Notes under the pieces: generated by a model
Told to the model about the DNA's origin: nothing
The model's database searches: none
The model's input: only the letters and a program-made list of their open reading frames with translations
Origin: Strigomonas culicis
Taxonomy: Eukaryota; Euglenozoa; Kinetoplastea; Trypanosomatida; Trypanosomatidae
Assembly: GCA_000482145.1 (NCBI GenBank)
Contig: AUXH01000524.1
Span: 1-13,667 of the forward strand
Direction: 5' to 3'
DNA length: 13,667 nt
Translations under genes and position numbers: made by a program
Shown: positions 7,727 to 13,667 of the stretch, piece after piece
Layout of the letters: each line of letters begins with the position of its first letter
Position numbering within the stretch: position 1 is the first letter of the stretch

Positions 7727-7983
7727 TAGAGGAGACGAAAGTAGTAGCAATTAAGATCCGAATAAAACCAAAGAGAGTCTTTAAGAAATGTGCATATAAA
7801 AAAATGAAACAATCATGTATACGAGAGGTACATACCGATCGTAATGAAGTGAATAAAGAAAAGGAAATGTGCAAGTTAAGCGGGAAACACTCGCAACACA
7901 GATTAGTTGAAGATTGGCGGTGAGGGGCATACATATCCACAGTTGCATCTTTTTTTCTTTCCTTCTGCCTCTTTTCCATGACA

Positions 7984-8559
7984 CTATTGTGGAGCGCCGC
8001 TGCACCCAATCGACAAATTCAGATATCTGCTCGATATCTCTGTAAACAATATCCGCTCCTCTAGCATGACAGTCTGCCTATCTTGATACTCCTTTTCGAC
8101 CAGAGCAAATGCGCGCATGAAGAAATCGTGCTCGGTCATTTTCTTCGAAGCATCCGGTTCGGGCGGAAATAACTCACTTCTTTGGCTTTGTTCATCTTCA
8201 GCAGAGGACCAAGACGAAGTAGAGAGTGCTTCCACCAGCATATGGATTGTTGTGCTGTGTCCATTGGAAAGCGAACGACCATGAGATTGCGGCAGCGGCT
8301 TATTCTGCGGTGTTGTGTCAGGACTGGGTGATATCAGTCGTCCTCGGTTCTTGTTGCTATTCACACCATTGGGTGCATGTGCGCGCGGCTCCCGCGCGTC
8401 CGGCGCCGCGCCGGTGTCTCTCCCCGAAGAGGTGCACGCCCTTTGATCCAACAGTCCACGAGATTCGCTCTTTTGCAATTCATTTATGATACTTCTCTGT
8501 TCCTTTACTTCCGCCAGTATTTCCCGCCACGAGTTTTCGTGAGAACAAGAGCGACTCAT
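7984..8559 (-). CDS. Hypothetical 191-aa protein with terminal helices
   Basis: The product is not recognised. Residues 9-34 form a charged amphipathic helix with coiled-coil character. Residues 35-137 are Ser/Pro/Asn-rich and look disordered. Residues 138-182 are again helical and charged, around EHDFFMRAFALVEKEYQDR. There is no signal peptide, membrane segment or known motif, so it may be a small scaffold or adaptor. The frame opens with ATG at 8557-8559, ends in TAG and sits on the same strand as its neighbours. Its GC-rich middle contrasts with the AT-rich flanks, which supports coding. Whether it is conserved in other trypanosomes would decide if it is real. Confidence 0.7.
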   Translation of the reverse strand: MSRSCSHENSWREILAEVKEQRSIINELQKSESRGLLDQRACTSSGRDTGAAPDAREPRAHAPNGVNSNKNRGRLISPSPDTTPQNKPLPQSHGRSLSNGHSTTIHMLVEALSTSSWSSAEDEQSQRSELFPPEPDASKKMTEHDFFMRAFALVEKEYQDRQTVMLEERILFTEISSRYLNLSIGCSGAPQ

Positions 8560-8979
8560 TGAAGTACTAAATTAAGTAAAAAAGATTATGTATATTGTAC
8601 ACGTTTTTTTTTCTTTTCCTTTCCTTCTTACATACCTTTTGCAATTGTATGCAACATGGAGAAAAGAACAAAGGAGCAGAGGAGATAACATGGAACGAGT
8701 AAAGGCGCACATATTAAAGTCACTTCACTTCTTATGCTTACGGTATATTGCAGTGAGGGACCAAGCGCAGTATTTCTACCAACGGCCGTGGTAATGAAGC
8801 GTTTATACGTCAAGCTGAATACGTTTGTTGCTGAACACTTCACATTATTACTAATGCAAAGGCGAGTTAGAGGATAATAAGAATATAGAACGTCCTTTGC
8901 GTCTTCAAAAGCCTACTCAAGGGCAGATGAGCACATGACTATATATTTTTCATTATGATCAGTAGCATTCTTATTTATT
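8560..8979. other. Intergenic region between CLPTM1-like and 191-aa genes
   Basis: This 420-base gap should hold the 3' UTR of the CLPTM1-like gene and the 5' UTR of the 191-aa gene. A plus-strand pyrimidine run at about 8604-8629 faces the wrong way for the known genes. On the minus strand, a pyrimidine-rich run at about 8660-8687 and an AG at 8636-8637 are a possible acceptor. No RNA gene was recognised. Confidence 0.65.
8636..8687 (-). promoter_or_regulatory. Candidate trans-splice acceptor for the 191-aa gene
   Basis: The pyrimidine-rich tract at about 8660-8687 is followed by an AG at 8636-8637, giving a 5' UTR of about 76 nt. An AG closer to the gene (8567-8568, with a weaker tract) would leave only 7 nt. 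The distal choice places an ATG-TAA minimal upstream frame at 8628-8633. Confidence 0.4.
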
Positions 8980-10776
8980 TCACTGCTTTTTCTTTTCCTC
9001 GTCGTTTTCGTCTCGTTGCGTTTCGTTTTCCTTCACAGATTCCAGTGCCTTTTGCTCCTCATTTTCCACAGCATCTTGGTGTTTATTGTCTTCGTCCTGC
9101 CCCTCGTCGTCGTCGTCATCCCCGTCAGCTGATCGGGAAGTGTCTACGGGATAGATCCAGCGCTGATAGAGCAGGATAGCAAAGACGACGTCATCGCGGA
9201 AGCAAGCAATGCGGTGGAGCCACGGCATTTTAATGATAAAAGAGAACAGATCATCGATGACGGTGTTGAGTGACTTATAAATGAACGTGCGCCACGGCAG
9301 CTGACCAACACTCTTGAGCTTGTAGTTAATAAAGATTTGCGGTGTCATCATCACAAAACCGAAGAAGTAGATGAACTGCACCTGCGTGTTGACCAAGAAG
9401 GAGTACCAGCCCTTATGGGTCTCGTAGACGGCAGAATACACGCTGTAGATAATCAGGATGGGGATCATTATATACACAAGATAGCGCACTGCCGTGTCAT
9501 CGTGCTTACGAGTACGCTTGTCGTAGGAGGCGCTGAAGCTAATGGAGTAGCCCAAAACGCGCCATCCGCGGCGTGCGCTGGGCGCCACACTTCCTTCGGA
9601 CTCATTGGATGAAGGCGTCACACGGACGATGCTCATAGTCTGCATAAGCTTCCAGTACTCGGTCAGGACACCGATACCTGAAGGCAGCAGTACCGTCCAC
9701 GATGTTTCCTCACTATCCAGCAGGTAAAGAAAAATGATGGTCTGGCAATAACAGTCAAGCGCAATCGTGCGCAATGAAAGTCCGGTGAAGTCTTTTTTGC
9801 CTTTCCAGAACTTGACGGTGTTGGAGAATGCCAAGTACTCAAACACCATATGCAGAACTGTCACAATTGCCGTGACCGCCAGCAGGATGTGATTGGTCTC
9901 GAGAAAAACGCGCTTTACCTCATCAATATCCACGGAGGCGCCCATTCCCATAGTTGCCTGCTGCCTGAGGCTCTCCTCATACTGTTTGTGCATAAGCACA
10001 CGCCACGCCGCAAGGGGCACAACCTCAACGGTGAAGTTGAAGGCTGACACGACCGTTGTCTCGTTAACCTCTAGCAAGTGGTCATTCAAGACCCAGAAGT
10101 TGTTGATGTAGACGACAGGGGCGTAGAGGGAGTCCTTCATAGGTTGCGTGAACGCCAAGTAGTGAGGGGGTAGAGGATCCGTGACATCGACAACGGGGCT
10201 TAGTGTTAGGACCGGCTGCATGTAAGAAGCGTAGTGCGGCTCCTCGTGCTCCGGCTCCGAGTGGTTTCCGAAGAGATGTACTTCCCTTTTCACTTTCTTC
10301 TCATGGAACCAAATGAGGGGGGTCGAATTGGTGAAGCTTTCCCCGCTCATAGACCACTCAATCATCAAGTTGACACTGCAGTTCGCCTCGAGACACTCGC
10401 TCAGGTTGAGACGGCGAGACGCCTTATGAGCGTCCCTCGTCAGCTCCTTGTGATTGAAACGGAGGTCCTTGAACACAATGGGATCAAAAACAAGTGGCTC
10501 GGGCGTGATGGAGAGATTGAAATACGCGTCCAGCTGAGCAAACGGCTTCAGTGGTTCTTTCGGCACCACCTGTGGCACTACAGGCTTATGTGCACTTTTC
10601 TGGATAGGCGGGTCAGACGCAGTTCTGATTACCACATCACCTTCTTCCGCAAGTTGAGGTGAGAAGGAGCTCATGAGGGACAATACCACCATCATTGCAA
10701 TCCATACGCCCATTTGCCCCATCGCTCCTCCGTTATTATTGTTATTGTTATTGGTTTGCGCATTATTTTGGGCCAT
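8980..10776 (-). CDS. CLPTM1-family multi-pass membrane protein
   Basis: This is a clear member of the CLPTM1 family, eukaryotic ER/Golgi membrane proteins. Human CLPTM1L is reported to scramble GlcN-PI for GPI synthesis, and CLPTM1 to retain GABA-A receptor subunits. The product is 598 aa, between CLPTM1L and CLPTM1 in length. Residues 21-37 are a signal anchor or signal peptide. The domain at 45-290 has several N-glycosylation sequons (N87, N124, N132, N150, N171, N238, N247), so it is probably lumenal. Membrane segments lie near 296-316, 341-371, 432-451 and 459-478, with another at about 528-540. Family signatures include FEYLAFSNTVKFWKGK (312-326), HKGWYSF (454-460), TPQIFINYKLKSV (478-490), DDLFSFIIKMP (508-518), RDDVVF (527-532) and QRWIYPVD (538-545). 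An Asn run at 9-15 and an acidic tail from 551 flank the conserved body. The ATG at 10774-10776 fits an acceptor 30 nt upstream. Confidence 0.96.
   Translation of the reverse strand: MAQNNAQTNNNNNNNGGAMGQMGVWIAMMVVLSLMSSFSPQLAEEGDVVIRTASDPPIQKSAHKPVVPQVVPKEPLKPFAQLDAYFNLSITPEPLVFDPIVFKDLRFNHKELTRDAHKASRRLNLSECLEANCSVNLMIEWSMSGESFTNSTPLIWFHEKKVKREVHLFGNHSEPEHEEPHYASYMQPVLTLSPVVDVTDPLPPHYLAFTQPMKDSLYAPVVYINNFWVLNDHLLEVNETTVVSAFNFTVEVVPLAAWRVLMHKQYEESLRQQATMGMGASVDIDEVKRVFLETNHILLAVTAIVTVLHMVFEYLAFSNTVKFWKGKKDFTGLSLRTIALDCYCQTIIFLYLLDSEETSWTVLLPSGIGVLTEYWKLMQTMSIVRVTPSSNESEGSVAPSARRGWRVLGYSISFSASYDKRTRKHDDTAVRYLVYIMIPILIIYSVYSAVYETHKGWYSFLVNTQVQFIYFFGFVMMTPQIFINYKLKSVGQLPWRTFIYKSLNTVIDDLFSFIIKMPWLHRIACFRDDVVFAILLYQRWIYPVDTSRSADGDDDDDEGQDEDNKHQDAVENEEQKALESVKENETQRDENDEEKKKQ
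10732..10752 (-). repeat. Trinucleotide repeat coding for an Asn run
   Basis: An AAT/AAC-type repeat encodes seven consecutive asparagines (residues 9-15) of the CLPTM1-like protein, just before its hydrophobic signal segment. The run lies outside the conserved domain and probably varies in length between strains. Confidence 0.85.
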
Positions 10777-10805
10777 TTGAAAAGTCAGCTTTGGATAATA
10801 ATACT

Positions 10806-10866
10806 CTGGTTCGCAGAGTTAGAAGCAAACCGAGACGAAGGGAGTAAAGGTAAAAAAGAGGAATGT
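10806..10866 (-). promoter_or_regulatory. Candidate trans-splice acceptor for the CLPTM1-like gene
   Basis: On the minus strand a pyrimidine-rich tract (about 10825-10866) is followed by an AG at 10806-10807 in an ACCAG context. It leaves a 5' UTR of about 29 nt before the ATG at 10776. A second AG directly adjoins at 10804-10805. Confidence 0.6.
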
Positions 10867-11017
10867 TGCCTACTAGCAAACAAGAGCAGAGTTATTTTTT
10901 TTCGTTTTGTGTGTGTATTTGTTATTCTTTTTTTTGTTTTTACCGCTGAGCAGCTATTGAGAGCTGCTAGTTCCATGCCATAATATGCATCACAATTACA
11001 GGTAACAATACTAGTAA

Positions 11018-11034
11018 ATATATATATATATATA
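11018..11034. repeat. (TA)n microsatellite
   Basis: A run of about eight TA units in the 3' flank of the J-domain gene. No function can be read from it. Confidence 0.8.
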
Positions 11035-11081
11035 AAAGAACACATAACAATTGTCATACATAGTGATGCACAATCGCTGTC

Positions 11082-13277
11082 CTAGTGCAGCATCTCCCAT
11101 ACATCAGTGGTAAACAGAATAAAGCTAGTTTTTCTGAGAAGGAGAAGGCCGGCAGGTAAGTAATTCACAATGCTGGTCAATGGAGCAAAATCAGTGTAGC
11201 GGGCGAGCAGCAAAACGCGCTGATGAGCGGGAAACCCCTTTGTTAGACGCGTTGCGTCCCTTTCAGTGGGACAGCAGAGAGCACACATCAGCGAGAGAAG
11301 CAGCAATACCGTAATGCCAGCAGTAAACGAAGGCCAACCATTACTCGACTTTGGCACATCTTTCTTCACGGTGCGACGTCTGTACAGCTCCGATAGGGTT
11401 AGCAATGCTTTTTCTTTTAATTTGGTGTCGTAAGTTGTTGTTGCAAATGCTGCGGTGAAAGAGTTCCGCATCTTTTTTTCCGGTAGCATCGACCCTGGAC
11501 CTGTTTCGATGGCAATTAACTGACTGCAAATGGGGTCATGGACAGCTGCCGTTACCGCCACTTCCATGCTGCCCGTGGCCTCAGACGTGGATTGAACGCA
11601 GACCATAACAGACACCATATCCGACGCGTAGCACAAAGTCACGTGCTTGAATCGCTGCTTTAAGCGGATAATGGCATCCTTGGCCGTGGCCACCAAAATC
11701 AGTTTATACTTGTTACTGGCTATGTCCAACCATTCCACCCCTTCTGAGTCCAGTTGCTGTAGCAGCAGAACCTCTGATTCATCCAGCGGCTTGGGGACAA
11801 TAGTGACACCTTTTCCTTCATGCAGTTTCAAGTTCATGTGGGACTGCTGCGTATCCTCTTCTCCCGTGGTGGGCGATGCGTTTGCAACGTGCTGTTTCTT
11901 CTTCGGTGCGTCCGCCGCTTCAAACAGCGGCGGTGGTGTACTGGCCGTGTTTCGCTTCCGCATCGGTGCTTCCCATGGCAACAGCACAAATTCGCTTAAG
12001 TACATGAAATTGAGCACATAGGCGACAACGCGATATACGGTTGGTATACGGCAAGTGAAAACAAAAAGGTCGTTTACTAAAAAGCCCATCTGCGCCAAGA
12101 GGAACGTGGTTCGACTGAAGCGCGCGCTCTGTCCGTCAATTGACCACATGGGAAGCGAAAACTTCCCCATGGCAACGTTATCCATCAAGTTGGGTGAAAA
12201 GTTGTAAAGAAAGGCCAGCAGATAAAGGATGCCGAAGACCATAGCAGAGATTTCTTCTGCCTTGCTTACAGTAATACCCCAAAGCAGGATCTGTCCAATA
12301 TGAACAATCACAACAGGGGCGACAAAGTAAACTGCTTCACGCAAGCAATCCACGTATGCAGTCTTGGTCAAGGAGCTCACGGCAACAGCTTCTGCAGACA
12401 CCTTCACGACTGAAACACAGTACGCGAAAAAAGACAGGATGGTTGTCAAGTCTAGCCCAGCAACAAAAAACGATTCGTAAGCGGCAAAAAAAAGCATGGC
12501 ACCAAGCACACACGCAATTCGCAGCTTAAACTCTCGCGACGCGTCAAGATTCACGTTCAGCATCCTCTGTATCAAGACACTGATTTCACCCCCTGCGTTG
12601 GCAGCAATACTATAGATGCGAAAAAAGACAAACGAGCGCAGCTGCAACAGCTCTTTCTTGTACTGATTAGCTATTTCAAAACGATGGTCTCCTCGAGATA
12701 GAAGGACATCGTGGGCGTGCTGAATCTTCATGGTCATGATGCGACAGTGATCTGTGCAGTGAGGATTCTGGTCAGGGTGCCACCGTTTGATTTGCTGCCG
12801 GTAAGCCTTCTTGATTTCTGTAGGAGAAGAGGCGTCTGTAATGCCGAGTACTTTATAGTGTTCTTCTACTTCTAAATCAATGAGCACATTCCACAGTGGC
12901 CACCGAAAGTACAGCAGCGCAGCCAAAAACGTAAAAATGACAACCAAGCCAACAGCATATTTTTTGCGCGCGGGTGCTCTGGCCTCGTACTTCCTTTTCT
13001 GTGCCAAATACTCCTTGAAGCAAACATTAAGCCAACCGCCACATGACTCCACATTCTCAAAATTCCCAGGTGCTTGTATACTGCGAATCTTACCATTACC
13101 TTTTTCACGGATAAAATAGCTGCGCCCAACACCTTGCATGCGGCTTGCAAACGTGGCAAATGCTGTGTTTTTCTTCAGCATGGTGAACCCTAGATTTTGC
13201 TCTTGCGCTGTCGTTACGCCGTTGTCTTCATCGACAAGTAAAGAGATCAGCGACAGTGCTTTGAAATTGTCAGACAT
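11082..13277 (-). CDS. Polytopic membrane J-domain protein
   Basis: The 731-aa product carries a J domain at about 138-195 (HYKVLGI, then KKAYRQQIKRWHPDQNP with HPD at 167-169). This identifies it as an Hsp70 co-chaperone that stimulates ATP hydrolysis through HPD. A membrane segment at 107-124 precedes it, after the basic cluster ARAPARKK, so the J domain may be lumenal and work with BiP; this is inference. Further hydrophobic segments lie near 253-274, 277-293, 315-333, 343-360, 392-407 and 415-434. A soluble region of about 483-640 is followed by a segment at 650-669 and a hydrophobic tail. Residues 315-437 align by eye with the C-terminal core of the adjacent CLPTM1-family protein (see findings). 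It lacks the zinc-finger and Gly/Phe regions of type I/II J proteins, so it is type III. The ATG at 13275-13277 is first in frame and lies 71 nt below a good acceptor. A Sec63-like role is possible but unproven. Confidence 0.92.
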   Translation of the reverse strand: MSDNFKALSLISLLVDEDNGVTTAQEQNLGFTMLKKNTAFATFASRMQGVGRSYFIREKGNGKIRSIQAPGNFENVESCGGWLNVCFKEYLAQKRKYEARAPARKKYAVGLVVIFTFLAALLYFRWPLWNVLIDLEVEEHYKVLGITDASSPTEIKKAYRQQIKRWHPDQNPHCTDHCRIMTMKIQHAHDVLLSRGDHRFEIANQYKKELLQLRSFVFFRIYSIAANAGGEISVLIQRMLNVNLDASREFKLRIACVLGAMLFFAAYESFFVAGLDLTTILSFFAYCVSVVKVSAEAVAVSSLTKTAYVDCLREAVYFVAPVVIVHIGQILLWGITVSKAEEISAMVFGILYLLAFLYNFSPNLMDNVAMGKFSLPMWSIDGQSARFSRTTFLLAQMGFLVNDLFVFTCRIPTVYRVVAYVLNFMYLSEFVLLPWEAPMRKRNTASTPPPLFEAADAPKKKQHVANASPTTGEEDTQQSHMNLKLHEGKGVTIVPKPLDESEVLLLQQLDSEGVEWLDIASNKYKLILVATAKDAIIRLKQRFKHVTLCYASDMVSVMVCVQSTSEATGSMEVAVTAAVHDPICSQLIAIETGPGSMLPEKKMRNSFTAAFATTTYDTKLKEKALLTLSELYRRRTVKKDVPKSSNGWPSFTAGITVLLLLSLMCALCCPTERDATRLTKGFPAHQRVLLLARYTDFAPLTSIVNYLPAGLLLLRKTSFILFTTDVWEMLH
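12693..12866 (-). other. J domain within the 731-aa protein
   Basis: The segment covers residues 138-195. It holds helix II (PTEIKKAYRQQIKRW), the HPD loop, and a helix III ending in MKIQHAHDVLLS, where KIQHAHDVL matches the usual (I/K)(N/Q)xAYxxL pattern. Two cysteines, 174 and 178, sit between HPD and helix III, which is unusual. If the domain is in the ER lumen they could form a disulfide. Confidence 0.9.
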
Positions 13278-13348
13278 TTTTTTTTACTGGATTTTGTTAT
13301 ACGAGACTGACAGTATTGTCACCACCACAACTACTACTGCTACTACTT

Positions 13349-13402
13349 CTAACAATGCCAGGAAGGAGAAGTATTAGGGGAGGGGGGGGGAGGAGTAAAG
13401 AG
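13349..13402 (-). promoter_or_regulatory. Candidate trans-splice acceptor for the J-domain gene
   Basis: On the minus strand a C-rich pyrimidine tract (about 13354-13402, including the complement of a nine-base G run) leads to an AG at 13349-13350 in a TTAG context. The resulting 5' UTR is about 71 nt before the ATG at 13277. Confidence 0.6.
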
Positions 13403-13601
13403 TGTCACAGTTTATTGTAAATGAAAAGGCAATTGTGAATGTTCATGCACCGTACATTGATGTTTCTCATTTCTTCTTTTTCGCCTTTTGTTTTTGCTTA
13501 TGGGTATAATTCTGAAGTCAAAAAGAACCAAAAAAAAAAGATCAAAACGTAAAGAAATAAAAGGTATCTATGTTCTTGGAACTAGACAGGATAAACACAA
13601 A

Positions 13602-13605
<4 letters not shown>

Positions 13606-13656
<51 letters not shown>
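13606..13656. repeat. (AT)n microsatellite near the right edge
   Basis: An uninterrupted 51-base AT dinucleotide run. Arrays of this type can extrude as cruciforms and are hard to assemble, so its length in the assembly may not be exact. No function can be read from it. Confidence 0.95.
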
Positions 13657-13657
<1 letters not shown>

Positions 13658-13667
13658 TAGTACTACG

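Larger units (their letters stand above)
7430..7983. other. Intergenic region upstream of the 983-aa gene
   Basis: This 554-base gap contains the 5' UTR and splice tract of the 983-aa gene (low end) and the probable 3' UTR of the 191-aa gene. It holds CAA and GA microsatellites. Minus-strand frames at 7590-8009 and 7618-7812 are Ser/Leu/Phe-rich translations of pyrimidine tracts and are rejected. Confidence 0.7.
10777..11081. other. Intergenic region between J-domain and CLPTM1-like genes
   Basis: This 305-base gap is the shortest in the window. It contains the CLPTM1-like gene's splice tract and 5' UTR (low end) and, at higher coordinates, the J-domain gene's short 3' region with an AT run. 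No additional gene is seen. Confidence 0.7.
13278..13667. other. Region upstream of the J-domain gene
   Basis: This 390-base stretch holds the 5' UTR and splice tract of the J-domain gene and then intergenic AT-rich sequence ending in a long (AT)n run. No gene is seen, although the 3' UTR of another same-strand gene may begin here. Confidence 0.7.

Noticed and set aside
8604..8629. Plus-strand pyrimidine tract that could serve a plus-strand gene
   Set aside because: No credible plus-strand gene follows. The only frame nearby (8588-8794) is short and has no recognisable content.
8628..8637. Minus-strand AG-GTATGT sequence resembling a cis-splicing donor
   Set aside because: Trypanosome cis-introns are extremely rare, and no branch point and acceptor pair interrupts a reading frame here. 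The match is more simply chance next to a possible trans-splice AG.
13606..13656. AT run as a possible origin or centromere-like element
   Set aside because: A 51-base AT dinucleotide run alone is common in trypanosome intergenic DNA, and no other supporting structure is present.
1..13667. Mobile elements, tRNA, rRNA or a strand switch
   Set aside because: I saw no transposon-type frame, no tRNA box pattern and no change of coding strand. All credible genes run on the minus strand.

Overview
This window is nuclear chromosomal sequence from a kinetoplastid, most likely a Trypanosoma of the T. cruzi-like (stercorarian) side. All six credible genes lie on the minus strand with no introns, as expected of a polycistronic directional gene cluster. 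The gaps between genes are 305-901 bases, AT-rich and full of microsatellites. Most gene starts are preceded, on the coding strand, by a pyrimidine tract and an AG that fit a spliced-leader trans-splicing acceptor. The glucose-6-phosphate dehydrogenase has the trypanosomatid N-terminal extension. A membrane-anchored class I haem peroxidase is present, which T. cruzi and Leishmania have and the T. brucei group lacks. The species cannot be fixed by eye.

In the direction of transcription (high to low coordinates) the genes are: a 731-aa polytopic membrane protein with a J domain (11082-13277); a CLPTM1-family membrane protein of 598 aa (8980-10776); an unrecognised 191-aa protein (7984-8559); an unrecognised 983-aa protein with two long paired hydrophobic segments (4478-7429); a 316-aa ascorbate/cytochrome c hybrid peroxidase (3037-3987); and glucose-6-phosphate dehydrogenase, 560 aa (453-2135). 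No tRNA, rRNA, transposon or CRISPR array was seen. No promoter is visible, which is normal inside such clusters.

Two neighbours belong to oxidative defence: G6PD makes NADPH and the peroxidase removes H2O2. The three larger upstream products are all predicted membrane proteins, probably of the secretory pathway. Gene order in trypanosomes is a weak guide to function, so I do not claim an operon-like pathway.

The best lead is that the membrane core of the J-domain protein can be aligned by eye to the C-terminal membrane core of the CLPTM1 protein encoded next to it. The match includes proline landmarks at nearly equal spacing and the family's DLF-F-(I/M)P-R signature. If real, the pair is an ancient tandem duplication in which one copy gained a J domain, an architecture I do not know as described. 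Other leads are loss of the two N-terminal redox cysteines recalled for T. cruzi G6PD, a degenerate C-terminal NKL glycosomal signal on G6PD, and loss of both canonical ascorbate-binding residues in the peroxidase.
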